NCBI GenBank assembly: GCA_030158125.1
Contig: JAOATL010000015.1
Location: 1-64,000 of the forward strand
Length of the DNA stretch: 64,000 bases
Origin: Limnohabitans sp.
GTDB taxonomy: Bacteria; Pseudomonadota; Gammaproteobacteria; Burkholderiales; Burkholderiaceae_C
Reading direction: 5' to 3'
Part shown: piece by piece, positions 1 to 7,611 of the stretch
How the letters are laid out: every line of letters starts with the position of its first letter
How positions within the stretch are numbered: position 1 is the first letter of the stretch
The notes under the pieces: generated by a model
Told to the model about the DNA's origin: nothing
The model's input: only the letters and a program-made list of their open reading frames with translations
The model's database searches: none
Translations under genes and position numbers: made by a program

Positions 1-272
1 GTGGGAAGTCCTGCCAGACGGATTCCAGTGGCTTGCTGGTAAGCGCCGAGTTGCACATGCCAATCGTTCCATGGAGCGAGGCCGGTATCACCATCTGATC
101 ACATTGACCTGATGCGGATGCGTTCAATTGCTTGGTGAATCGCATGCACAGGGCCTTTGGGACATTCTTTCGAGTGCCATTGCCACCGTGTCGGTGCTGA
201 TTTTTTATTGCATCTTCCAGATGTGTACGGATCGGTTCCGGCGCAGGATGCGTAACCGGAAACGAAGACATC
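1..272 (-). CDS. Possible hypothetical protein, 3' end outside window
   Basis: An open frame runs without a stop from about position 302 to the window edge on the minus strand. The first ATG in it begins at 272 and gives at least 90 codons. I do not recognise the product, no clear ribosome binding site precedes the ATG, and a second frame (99-302) is also open here, so coding status is uncertain. It would be part of the acquired copper region. The full gene lies left of the window. Confidence 0.3.
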
Positions 273-344
273 GAAGCAATCGTTCGTAGCCGTATCTTGC
301 AAAGACCGGGTTGGCTAGGTCGAAGTTTCTAATGGCAGAGATTT

Positions 345-387
345 CACGAGCCTTGGCAAGATCGATTGATCATCGCCAAGACTCGTG
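345..387. repeat. Imperfect inverted repeat (hairpin)
   Basis: Arms at 345-357 and 375-387 (CACGAGCCTTGGC and GCCAAGACTCGTG) are complementary at 12 of 13 positions around a 17-base loop. It lies between the possible gene at the left edge and the 3' end of the copK-like gene. There is no T-run, so it may be a factor-dependent terminator, a processing stem or a protein-binding site. Confidence 0.55.
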
Positions 388-450
388 AGACATCGTCCCC
401 CAAAAGGAACGAAAGGCAGTACCTCAAACGGGGCATGCCTAAATGACAGG

Positions 451-744
451 TCAGTTCTCGTGACCTTGGCGCAGCTGGAAGTCGAGACGCGCGCTTTCGC
501 TGCTGGTCATGACGATCTTCTGACCGTCAGCCGCCTCCAGGACTTGGCCTTTGGGGAGATGGACGGCGCGGTCGAACTTGTCGGCCACTGCCATCTTTCC
601 GTCCTTGAAAACGAATACGGTGCCACCGTCCTTCAGGCGGTAGGTCTTGTCGACATTGCCTGCCAGCGAGTCGGTGGCAAAAGCGGTCGATGCCAGGGTA
701 CTGAGCACGACGGCAGCGAAGAGCGAAGTGATGCGGGTGTTCAT
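451..744 (-). CDS. copK: CopK-family periplasmic copper-binding protein
   Basis: The product is 97 residues with a signal peptide (about 1-23, ending STAFA) and a mature part of about 74. It resembles CopK of Cupriavidus metallidurans throughout: the VDKTYRLKDG and VFKDGKM motifs, a DGQKI segment, and an RLD...RQGH tail. CopK is a small periplasmic beta-sandwich that binds Cu(I) through four methionines and Cu(II) near a C-terminal His. Aligned by eye, only one of the four Cu(I) methionines (family M54) is kept; M28, M38 and M44 are Val, Leu and Leu, while the tail His is retained. I chose the ATG at 744 because it follows AAGGACC and starts a good signal peptide; an upstream in-frame start at 783 is less likely. 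Neighbouring CopSR and copper genes support a role in copper stress. Confidence 0.85.
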   Translation of the reverse strand: MNTRITSLFAAVVLSTLASTAFATDSLAGNVDKTYRLKDGGTVFVFKDGKMAVADKFDRAVHLPKGQVLEAADGQKIVMTSSESARLDFQLRQGHEN

Positions 745-759
745 ATCAGGTCCTTTCTT

Positions 760-814
760 GAATACAGGTGCTACGTTACTCAAAGCACCTTGTGCGAATG
801 CACGTCCTGTATTC
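760..814 (-). promoter_or_regulatory. Predicted three-way-junction leader upstream of copK
   Basis: On the minus-strand transcript, just 5' of the copK ribosome binding site, three nested pairings fit together. An outer helix GAATACAGG/CCTGTATTC (814-806 with 768-760) encloses hairpin GTGC-attc-GCAC (803-792) and hairpin GGTGCT/AGCACC (789-784 with 772-767). The outer helix and the second hairpin share two bases at the junction, so they cannot both form at full length. All pairs are Watson-Crick. It could be a structured 5' UTR or overlapping operator dyads; no function is known to me. Confidence 0.45.
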
Positions 815-919
815 TGTCGAGCGGCTCTGACATGAAGATGTGCTGGTGATTACATTTGCGTCAGGTCTGCAGTTCCGCAATGCGCGTAAAGATGCTGCCG
901 GTGTCCGCGCTTAATCTTT

Positions 920-949
920 CTGATCAGTTGCTTCTTCGCAACTGATCAG
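920..949. repeat. Perfect 12-bp inverted repeat
   Basis: CTGATCAGTTGC (920-931) and GCAACTGATCAG (938-949) form a perfect 12-bp stem with a 6-base loop. The stem overlaps the stop codon of the minus-strand gene ending at 946. There is no T-run. It probably marks the transcript end or stabilises the 3' end of that mRNA. Confidence 0.6.
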
Positions 950-1305
950 CCCAGACGCGCGAGATAGCGAACGCTGTCTCCTCCGGATGGATCGATGAAC
1001 AAGTAAGGGCGACCAGGTGCGTGCACCATCACGCACAACCGGCCATCCCAGTAATCGCCTCCCTTGCCTTTGAGCCAGTCGCGAGACTTGCCAAGGTTCA
1101 ATTTGAAGCCATCAAATTCTTCGGGATCCATCTCCCGGATCTCGGTCACGTAGACCGCCTCGACGCCGCAAGCGGCAATGTCGGAGATGTCTGTAGGCTT
1201 GCGGCCAAAGGGCAGCGGGATGCTGAGCTTTTGGACCTGCAATTCGCGGCCATCGAAGTTGATGGTCGTGGGCATGGATTCGATGGTGATAGTGATGGGG
1301 TTCAT
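946..1305 (-). CDS. Hypothetical protein, 119 aa, mobile-element type
   Basis: I do not recognise a named family. The product is soluble and slightly acidic, with no signal peptide or membrane segment. It begins seven bases after the DUF3489 gene stops, so the two are probably one transcript. GAGGACCTC lies directly before the chosen ATG; a second in-frame Met at residue 11 is possible. The pairing with DUF3489 suggests an accessory gene of a plasmid or integrative element. Confidence 0.6.
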   Translation of the reverse strand: MNPITITIESMPTTINFDGRELQVQKLSIPLPFGRKPTDISDIAACGVEAVYVTEIREMDPEEFDGFKLNLGKSRDWLKGKGGDYWDGRLCVMVHAPGRPYLFIDPSGGDSVRYLARLG

Positions 1306-1312
1306 GAGGTCC

Positions 1313-1636
1313 TCAAACGGTTGTGGTGGTGATTCGGTAGACGCGGTCTGTGCCGGTCTGCTTCTCTGAGGTGATTTCTAGCCCCAGCTTCTTTTTGAGT
1401 GCGCCTGCCATCGCACCGCGCACGGTGTGAACCTGCCAGCCTGTTGCCTCGGTCATCTGCGGCAGCGTGGCGCCCTCGGCGCGGCTGAGTAGCCCGATCA
1501 GCACGGCTTGCTTGGTGCCTTCGCGTGTTGTGCGTGGTGGCTGAGTGGTGATGCCAATCTCTTGCAACCCTGTGGCTGTGGCCACGTACACCTCGGGCTC
1601 TGAAGCGCTGGCCTCAATCAGCTGTGCGTTGCGCAT
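1313..1636 (-). CDS. DUF3489 domain protein
   Basis: The product is 107 aa. Its C-terminal half (about 40-105) has the DUF3489 signature: REGTKQAVLIGLL, then EGATLPQMTEATGWQVHTVR and GALKKKLGL, ending TDRVYRI. This reads as a small winged-helix-like DNA-binding fold, common on plasmids, prophages and integrative elements; its function is unknown. I start at the ATG at 1636, where the recognisable protein begins. The frame stays open upstream to 1774, but that stretch is antisense to the lysozyme pseudogene. GAGG is about 17 bases from the ATG, rather far. Confidence 0.75.
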   Translation of the reverse strand: MRNAQLIEASASEPEVYVATATGLQEIGITTQPPRTTREGTKQAVLIGLLSRAEGATLPQMTEATGWQVHTVRGAMAGALKKKLGLEITSEKQTGTDRVYRITTTTV

Positions 1637-1686
1637 GGTGTACTGAACTTCTGGTTCCTCGGGCGCGTGTTCGACCGGGTGCGTTC

Positions 1687-2214
1687 GTGAGCGAAGTGCC
1701 GAAAACGGCCATCGAGCTGGCCAAGCGCTTCGAGGGATTCCATCGCGTGCCGAAGGTCGATCCTTGACGCGCACACCCGTACATCTGCCCCGCAGGGTAC
1801 TGGACGATTGGCTATGGCCATCTGTGCGAGCCGACGCACCTGCCGATCACCGAGACCGAAGCCGAGGTCTATCTGGCGCACGACCTGCAAACGGCGCTCG
1901 CCGCGACGCTGCGCTACTGCCCGGTGCTCGCCGCCGAACCCGAAGGGCGACTTTCGGCCATCGTTGACTTCACTTTTAACCTTGGGGCGGGACGTTTGCA
2001 AACGTCGACCCTGCGACGTCGGGTGAACCAGAGGGACTGGACCGCCGCCAGTACGGAGCTGCGGCGCTGGGTTTACGGAGGAGGCCGAGTCTTGCCAGGT
2101 CTGGTTAATCGCAGAGAGGCCGAGGCTGCTTGGCTTCTTCTCAACGGTCAATCCAAAAAATGTGTGAAAAACATCACTCGTCTGAGTGTGGAAAAACCAT
2201 GGAAAAGCACGTGA
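1687..2214 (+). pseudogene. Phage-type lysozyme (GH24) pseudogene with in-frame stop
   Basis: Reading from GTG at 1687 gives an N-terminus with RFEGF (catalytic Glu16), then a TGA at 1765-1767 (codon 27). The same frame then continues with YICPAGYWTIGYGH, which supplies the Cys/Asp-position residue C34 and T40 of the E-(D/C)-T triad. Further on come the helical C-terminal features FNLGAGRLQTSTL, WVYGGG and LPGLVNRREAEAA. These are hallmarks of glycoside hydrolase family 24 endolysins, which cleave peptidoglycan. One base change at codon 27 would restore the frame. Recognisable homology ends near 2155; the last 20 codons run into the 3' end of copS, suggesting a junction there. It is probably inactive. 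Confidence 0.85.
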
Positions 2215-3559
2215 CGCCTTGCGCAGAAGTGACACTGATCAGGCCGCCATGCGCCTCGACAATGGCTTTGGTGATGGCCAAGCCGAGCCCAGCACCATCG
2301 GAGGTCGGATGAGCACGCGCGGGGTCGGCGCGGTAGAAGCGGTCAAACAGTCGCGGTAGCACCTGGGGATCGATGTCTTCGCCATCGTTATCCACAGAAA
2401 CCTCGGTGCCGGCTGGCCGCTCAGCCACCATGATCCGGACGTGGCCACCTGCCGGGGCATGGCGTAGCGCATTCGACAGCAGGTTGCTCAACGCGCGGCA
2501 GAACATCAGGCGATCCCCCTCGATGCTGCCGTTGCCCTGCACCGTGAGGCGGATGTCTTTGTCGTCCGCCACCGCCTCGTAGAAGTCGAGCAAAGCCCGG
2601 GCTTCATCGGCCGCCATGAAGCGTTCCTTGTGCGGCAGATCCACACCCCGTTCGGTTTTAGCCAAAAACAGCATGTCAGCCACCATGCGGGCCAGGCGCT
2701 GCAACTCCTCAGCATTGGAGGCCAGGATGTCACGGTAGGCGGCGTTCTCGCGCGGGGTCGCCAGGGTCACCTGGGTCTGCGTCAGCATGTTGCTGATCGG
2801 GGTGCGCAACTCATGGGCCAAATCCGAAGCAAACTCCGACAAGCGACGAAAGTCGTCCTGCAGACGCTCCAGCATCTGATTGAGTGTCTGAGCCAGATCG
2901 GCCATTTCCGCAGGGACGGCCTGCACCGGCATGCACGCCTGCAAGCGTTGCGCGGTCACTGCAGCCGCATGCGCCTTGATCGCGCGCAGGGGGGCCAGAC
3001 CATAGTAGACGGCGGCCCATCCGAGCAGCCCGCTGACCAGAATGGCGGCCAGGGCATACACCGCAAAGGTGCGCAGCAGATCATCCAGAAAATGCCGATG
3101 GTGAATCGTATCCATGGCCAGGGTGATCACCAGTGGGGCCTCGGGCGCGTACTGCGCCTGGGCACGGAACTGCTGGGTGCGGTATTGCCGCTGTCCGTGC
3201 TGCTCCCTCGTCAAGGCATGAAGGAGCGTTTCGTGTTCGGGCAATAGCCAGCGATCCGGTTCCGGAAAGCCCTCGGTCTGAAACAGGGCCTGGCCTGTCG
3301 GAGTGGTCACCCGTGCGAACAGCCCGTGATGATGGTTGAGCGCTTCGGAGAGCCGCCAACGCAGGTCCTCGGCAGAATTGGCGCTGGCCAGGATGTCATC
3401 GATGAGGTGTTGCTTGTCTTGCAGTACGCTACGATCCAGATCGATGAAATGACGGTCCGCCGCCGTCATGAACAGCCCGCCCAATCCCAGCACCACACTG
3501 GCGGCCACCAGGGTGAAGAACAGGGTCAGACGGCGGATCAGCGAAAGGCGGCGCAACAT
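2174..3559 (-). CDS. copS: Heavy-metal sensor histidine kinase CopS/CusS type
   Basis: The product is a 461-aa inner-membrane sensor kinase. A first transmembrane helix (about 11-32), a periplasmic sensor of about 130 residues and a second helix (163-187) are followed by HAMP. A HisKA domain has the phospho-acceptor at H249 in SDLAHELRTP. The ATPase domain has the N-box near N363, DNDGEDI at 390 and GAGLGLAI at 422. Length and order fit the CusS/CopS/IrlS heavy-metal family, which senses periplasmic copper or silver. It starts one base after copR ends, so the two are translated together. Its 3' end overlaps the converging lysozyme remnant by 41 bases. The metal is inferred from neighbours. 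Confidence 0.92.
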   Translation of the reverse strand: MLRRLSLIRRLTLFFTLVAASVVLGLGGLFMTAADRHFIDLDRSVLQDKQHLIDDILASANSAEDLRWRLSEALNHHHGLFARVTTPTGQALFQTEGFPEPDRWLLPEHETLLHALTREQHGQRQYRTQQFRAQAQYAPEAPLVITLAMDTIHHRHFLDDLLRTFAVYALAAILVSGLLGWAAVYYGLAPLRAIKAHAAAVTAQRLQACMPVQAVPAEMADLAQTLNQMLERLQDDFRRLSEFASDLAHELRTPISNMLTQTQVTLATPRENAAYRDILASNAEELQRLARMVADMLFLAKTERGVDLPHKERFMAADEARALLDFYEAVADDKDIRLTVQGNGSIEGDRLMFCRALSNLLSNALRHAPAGGHVRIMVAERPAGTEVSVDNDGEDIDPQVLPRLFDRFYRADPARAHPTSDGAGLGLAITKAIVEAHGGLISVTSAQGVTCFSMVFPHSDE

Positions 3560-4246
3560 TCAAGGCTCCTGCGGCACTTCCAGCACGTAGCCCATACCTC
3601 GCACTGTCTGGATTAATTTAACGGGCTGCCCGTCGTCAACCTTCAGTCGCAGTCGGCGCATGGCCACCTCGATGACATTGGTGTCCGAATCGAAATTCAT
3701 GTCCCACACCTGCGAGGCAATCAATGAGCGCGGCAGCACTTCGCCTTGACGGCGCATCAGCAATTCCAGCAAACCGAACTCCTTGGCCGTCAGGTCAATG
3801 CGCTTTCCGCCTCGCGTGACGCGGCGGCGCAGCAAGTCCAGCTCCAGATCGGCCACGCGCAGGACATTGCTGTCCAGTCCGCCGCCTCGTCCACGCCGCA
3901 GGATGGTGCGCACGCGGGCCAACAGCTCGGCAAAAGAAAACGGTTTGACTAGGTAATCGTCGGCTCCCAACTCCAGCCCCTTCACACGGTCTTCCACCTG
4001 ATCGCGGGCGGTCAGAAACAGCACCGGCATTTCCAGCCCGCGCCGCCGCAGTGATGCCAGCACCTGCCAGCCATCCAGTTCCGGCAGCATCACGTCCAGG
4101 ATCACTAGGTCGTATTCGCCATGCAACGCCAGGTGCAGCCCGTCACTGCCAGTGGCCGCCAAATCCGCGACAAAACCGGCTTCATTCAACCCTTGGCGCA
4201 GGTATTCGCCGGTTTTCGGTTCGTCTTCAACGATCAATATTTTCAC
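3560..4246 (-). CDS. copR: Copper response regulator CopR/CusR type (OmpR family)
   Basis: The product is 228 aa. The receiver domain (1-115) has the acidic pair VEDE, phospho-acceptor D51 in VILDVMLPE and the conserved Lys in LVKPF. A C-terminal winged helix (about 125-225) has [12 protein letters not shown] and ends RGMGYVLE. It is the partner of CopS. Family members bind direct or inverted repeats upstream of copper-resistance genes; here a perfect inverted repeat lies at 4305-4326 in the divergent promoter region. It probably activates the copper operon starting at 4401 and perhaps itself. Confidence 0.93.
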   Translation of the reverse strand: MKILIVEDEPKTGEYLRQGLNEAGFVADLAATGSDGLHLALHGEYDLVILDVMLPELDGWQVLASLRRRGLEMPVLFLTARDQVEDRVKGLELGADDYLVKPFSFAELLARVRTILRRGRGGGLDSNVLRVADLELDLLRRRVTRGGKRIDLTAKEFGLLELLMRRQGEVLPRSLIASQVWDMNFDSDTNVIEVAMRRLRLKVDDGQPVKLIQTVRGMGYVLEVPQEP

Positions 4247-4279
4247 GGGCCTGCTCCATCTATTTCTACCGGTTAGTCT

Positions 4280-4293
4280 GACAGAATTTTGTC
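4280..4293. promoter_or_regulatory. Possible second, weaker CopR half-site pair
   Basis: GACA at 4280-4283 and TGTC at 4290-4293, six bases apart, repeat the core GACA/TGTC of the stronger box 12 bases downstream with different spacing. It sits on the copR side of the divergent region, so it could serve autoregulation. The match is short. Confidence 0.35.
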
Positions 4294-4304
4294 TTTATGG
4301 CAGC

Positions 4305-4326
4305 AAGATGACATAAATGTCATCTT
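4305..4326. promoter_or_regulatory. CopR/CusR-type operator box
   Basis: AAGATGACAT and ATGTCATCTT form a perfect 10-bp inverted repeat separated by AA. The TGACA...TGTCA core resembles the E. coli CusR box (AAAATGACAA-N2-TTGTCATTTT). It lies between divergent copR and the copper operon, 75 bases before the ATG at 4401. I infer it is the CopR binding site; binding is not shown by sequence alone. Confidence 0.8.
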
Positions 4327-4400
4327 GGAATCACCCTCCTGACAGGGGTGGTGGCCCAAACTCTTCTCATGTTTCAACAAATTGAAAGGAGCCTGCGGTG

Positions 4401-4718
4401 ATGCCAAACCCTTCGTCCCTGTCCAGAAGTCTGTTGCCGTGGCTCTGCGTGCTGGCTACCGGTGCCGCACTGGCCGCGCCAGTGGAAAAAATTCAGGCCA
4501 ATCCATTGCCGACCAAGTTGCAGTACGCCTCTGCATTGGCGAGTTATCAGGGCTACACCGATCAGGCGGTGCAGTCCTGGCGTGAGGCCAATGACCGGGT
4601 TGGCCGGATTGGCGGCTGGCGCGCCTACGCCAAGGAAGCCGCAACTGGACAGCCAGCGCCCGATACGCCACCGGCGGCCAATCCGCATGCCGGTCACCAT
4701 GAGGGAGGCAAGCAATGA
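4401..4718 (+). CDS. Small secreted protein of unknown function, first gene of copper operon
   Basis: The product is 105 aa. An N-terminal signal peptide (about 1-26, ending ALAAP) is followed by a helical segment containing QSWREANDRVGRIGGWRAY and a Pro/His-rich tail (HAGHHEGG) that could bind metal. I do not recognise a named family. I use the ATG at 4401, preceded by AAAGGAGCC; a GTG just before it is less likely. It is the first gene after the CopR box and overlaps the next gene by four bases (ATGA), so it is translationally coupled to the TolC-like protein. A periplasmic accessory role in copper handling is inferred. Confidence 0.75.
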   Translation: MPNPSSLSRSLLPWLCVLATGAALAAPVEKIQANPLPTKLQYASALASYQGYTDQAVQSWREANDRVGRIGGWRAYAKEAATGQPAPDTPPAANPHAGHHEGGKQ

Positions 4719-6148
4719 AGCGCTTGCTCTCATCTCATCGCGCCAAGCTGGCGGTGTCCGTGGTTGCTATCGGGGTTTTGTCTGGCTGTGCCAGCGTCAG
4801 CCTTGAGCAGAACGTGAACCGCGTCAATACCGAGACCACCGGCTTCACTGACGGGCAATTGAGCTTGGCCCAAAGCAATCAGGAACGTGAGCAACGCGCA
4901 CAGCTCGCTGCCCAATTGCTGGCAAAACCCCTTGGGCAGAAAGAAGCTGTGCAGCTCGCATTGACCAACAGCCACGCCTTGCAAGCCCTGCTGGCGCAAG
5001 GTTGGGCGGAGTCCGCCGACGCCGCACAGGTCGGCCGCATTGCCAACCCCATCTTCAGTTTTGAGCGCATGGTGGTTGGTGATGAGCTGGAGTTGGCGCG
5101 CTCGCTCTCGTTTGGTCTGCTGGATCTCTTGACCTTGCCTGCCCGCACGGGCATCGCCGAGCGCCGCATTGAGCAGGCGCAATTCCGTCTTTCTGCTGAG
5201 GTGGTGGATCGCGTGACGCAGGTACGCCAAGCCTGGGTGCGTGCCGTGGCGGCTCAGCAGGCCCTGAGCTACGCGCGACAGGTGTTTGAAAGCGCCGAGG
5301 CAGGTGCCGAACTCGCGCGGCGCATGCAGTCGGTAGGCAACTTCAACCGCATCAGTCGTGCCCGTGAGCAATCTTTCTATGCCGATGCCGCTACCCGCCT
5401 GGCGACGGCCCAACACCAAGCGACCGCGAGCCGGGAGGAGCTGATTCGTTTGCTGGGGCTTGATGAGGCGCAGGGGCAACAACTCCAACTGCCCGAACGT
5501 CTGCCCGATTTGCCCAAAGCGCCGCTCGAACCAAATACGGTCGGCGCATTGGCGACGAATGGTCGTCTGGACATTCGTTTGGCGCAAAGCGCACTGGCTG
5601 GCGCGGGCAAGGCACAAGGCTTGAACATCATCACCAGCTTCACCGACATCGAACTGACCGCGCGGCGCAATACGGTATTTGACAACGCCGCAGGAACCCG
5701 AACCGAACCGCGCGGATTCGAGGTGGCGGTTCGCTTACCAATTTTCGACTGGGGCGGCATGCAGCGCGATGCGTGGAATGCCCGCACGCTCGCGGCGGCC
5801 AATCAACTGGAGGCCACGGTGCGCGCGGCGGGCTCGCACTTGCGCGAGAGTTATTCGGCCTATCGCACATCATTTGATGTGGCCAAGCATTACCGGGATG
5901 AAGTGCTGCCCGTGCGCCGTGTGATCTCCGAAGAAAACCAGCTTCGTTACAACGGCATGCTGATTGGTGTCTTTGAGCTGATGGCCGATGCTCGTGATCA
6001 AGTCGGCACCGTGACCGCCGCCATCGCTGCGCAGCAGCAGTACTGGCTGGCGGACGCAGCCTTGCAGGCATCGTTGATCGGCCGCCCCACTATGACCTCC
6101 CTGTCCGTGATGACCAGCGCGCCTAGCGCTGGCGCGGCTGGACATTGA
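4715..6148 (+). CDS. TolC-family outer-membrane efflux lipoprotein (CusC-like)
   Basis: The product is 477 aa with a lipoprotein signal (lipobox LSGC, Cys near residue 25) and two repeats of the outer-membrane efflux protein fold (about 60-250 and 270-450) rich in long amphipathic helices. Family members form trimeric channels that complete tripartite RND efflux pumps such as CusCBA. No inner-membrane pump or membrane-fusion protein gene lies in this operon or window, so its partner is elsewhere or was lost. The position directly before the oxidase, in a CopR-controlled operon, suggests export of copper or of a copper-loaded product. Confidence 0.85.
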   Translation: MKRLLSSHRAKLAVSVVAIGVLSGCASVSLEQNVNRVNTETTGFTDGQLSLAQSNQEREQRAQLAAQLLAKPLGQKEAVQLALTNSHALQALLAQGWAESADAAQVGRIANPIFSFERMVVGDELELARSLSFGLLDLLTLPARTGIAERRIEQAQFRLSAEVVDRVTQVRQAWVRAVAAQQALSYARQVFESAEAGAELARRMQSVGNFNRISRAREQSFYADAATRLATAQHQATASREELIRLLGLDEAQGQQLQLPERLPDLPKAPLEPNTVGALATNGRLDIRLAQSALAGAGKAQGLNIITSFTDIELTARRNTVFDNAAGTRTEPRGFEVAVRLPIFDWGGMQRDAWNARTLAAANQLEATVRAAGSHLRESYSAYRTSFDVAKHYRDEVLPVRRVISEENQLRYNGMLIGVFELMADARDQVGTVTAAIAAQQQYWLADAALQASLIGRPTMTSLSVMTSAPSAGAAGH

Positions 6149-6164
6149 ACACGAGAGTAAAGCA

Positions 6165-7580
6165 ATGACATCCAGAAGAGATTTTTTTCGATTGGCCAGT
6201 ATCGCCGGTGGTGCAGTTGCAGCCAGTGCTGTGAGCCGCGTGGCACTTGCAGCCTTGCCAGAGCCCGTCATTCAAACCAGCCCTGACACCATGCCGCCAC
6301 TGGTGCCCAATACTGGGCGCTCATACAACCCGGTGGTGACACTCAACGGTTGGACTTTGCCCTGGCGTATGAACAACGGCGTCAAAGAGTTTCACTTGGT
6401 GGCCGAGCCAGTGGTGCGCGAGATGGCCCCAGGCTTCAAGGCCCACCTGTGGGGCTACAACGGGCAAAGCCCAGGCCCCACCATCGAAGTGGTCGAGGGC
6501 GACCGCGTGCGGATCTTTGTGACGAACAAGCTCCCTGAGCACACCAGCATTCACTGGCATGGACAACGCTTGCCCAATGGTATGGATGGGGTTGCTGGAC
6601 TGAATCAACCCGCCATTCAACCAGGTAAAACTTTTGTGTATGAATTTGTCGCGCGTCGTCCCGGCACCTTCATGTATCACCCACACGCGGATGAAATGAC
6701 GCAGATGGCCATGGGCATGATGGGCTTCTGGATCACGCACCCCAAGGCCAAGCATCCGCTGATCGATGAAGTGAACCGGGATTTTTGTTTCCTACTCAAC
6801 GCCTACGACATCGACCCTGGGAGCTACACGCCCAAGATCATGACGATGCTGGACTTCAACCTGTGGAGCTGGAACAGCCGAATCTTTCCCGGCATCGATT
6901 CATTGAATGTGCGGTTGAACGACAAGGTTCGCATTCGTATCGGCAACCTGACGATGACCAACCACCCGATCCACCTGCACGGGCACGAGTTTCTCGTCAC
7001 TGGCACAGATGGCGGGCCAACTCCCAAGAGCACTCGCTGGTACGAGGTCACCACCGATGTCGCGGTCGGCCAAATGCGGCAGATCGAATTTCTCGCCGAC
7101 GAGGAAGGCGACTGGGCCTTCCACTGCCACAAGAGCCACCACACCATGAATGCCATGGGCCACAACGTGCCCACGCTCATCGGAGTTGATCATCGTGGGA
7201 TCGCCAAGAAGATTAATTCCTTGATTCCTGACTACATGGTGATGGGCGAGCGTGGCATGGCCGACATGACCGAGATGGAAATGCCCATTCCTGACAACAC
7301 CGCGCCCATGATGACCGGCGAGGGCCCGTTCGGATCGGTCGAGATGGGCGGCATGTTCAGCGTGCTTAAGGTACGTCGTGACCAAAAGCCTGGTGACTAC
7401 AGCAATCCGGGGTGGTTCAAGCACCCGGAGGGCACGGTGGCGCACGAATACACCGGGCCACTGGCCGAACCCGCCCGCTTCAAGTCGGAAGGCGGGCAAT
7501 CCATGCCACGTATCCAGAAACCGCCCACCCCAACGGAAGTGAAGGTGCGCAAACCCAGCAGTGGCCATGAGAACCACTGA
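6165..7580 (+). CDS. Multicopper oxidase, Tat-exported, two-domain type
   Basis: The product is 471 aa with a twin-arginine signal (SRRDFF at residues 3-8). All four copper-ligand motifs are present: HWH at 120-122, HPH at 162-164, HPIHLHGH at 277-284 and HCHxxxHxxxxM at 330-341 (Cys331 and Met341 for the type-1 site). The HPH and HPIHLHG motifs are only 113 residues apart, where three-domain enzymes such as CueO have about 300. I therefore read it as a two-domain oxidase. After the last motif is a 130-residue tail whose first part is Met-rich (MADMTEMEM, MMTGEG, VEMGGM). It probably oxidises Cu(I) in the periplasm. Sixteen bases separate it from the TolC-like gene. Confidence 0.88.
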   Translation: MTSRRDFFRLASIAGGAVAASAVSRVALAALPEPVIQTSPDTMPPLVPNTGRSYNPVVTLNGWTLPWRMNNGVKEFHLVAEPVVREMAPGFKAHLWGYNGQSPGPTIEVVEGDRVRIFVTNKLPEHTSIHWHGQRLPNGMDGVAGLNQPAIQPGKTFVYEFVARRPGTFMYHPHADEMTQMAMGMMGFWITHPKAKHPLIDEVNRDFCFLLNAYDIDPGSYTPKIMTMLDFNLWSWNSRIFPGIDSLNVRLNDKVRIRIGNLTMTNHPIHLHGHEFLVTGTDGGPTPKSTRWYEVTTDVAVGQMRQIEFLADEEGDWAFHCHKSHHTMNAMGHNVPTLIGVDHRGIAKKINSLIPDYMVMGERGMADMTEMEMPIPDNTAPMMTGEGPFGSVEMGGMFSVLKVRRDQKPGDYSNPGWFKHPEGTVAHEYTGPLAEPARFKSEGGQSMPRIQKPPTPTEVKVRKPSSGHENH

Positions 7581-7611
7581 TCCGCTTTCATTTAACCCAG
7601 GAGAAATTGCA

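Noticed and set aside
99..302. 67-codon minus-strand open frame
   Set aside because: Overlaps another longer open frame on the same strand, with odd composition and no recognisable motif; not listed as a gene.
1637..1774. N-terminal extension of the DUF3489 gene
   Set aside because: The extra codons are antisense to the lysozyme remnant and resemble no DUF3489 N-terminus.
4327..4345. CACCC-N9-GGGTG dyad as a MerR/CueR-type site
   Set aside because: Spacing and core do not fit known CueR operators, no MerR regulator is present, and the CopR box explains control.
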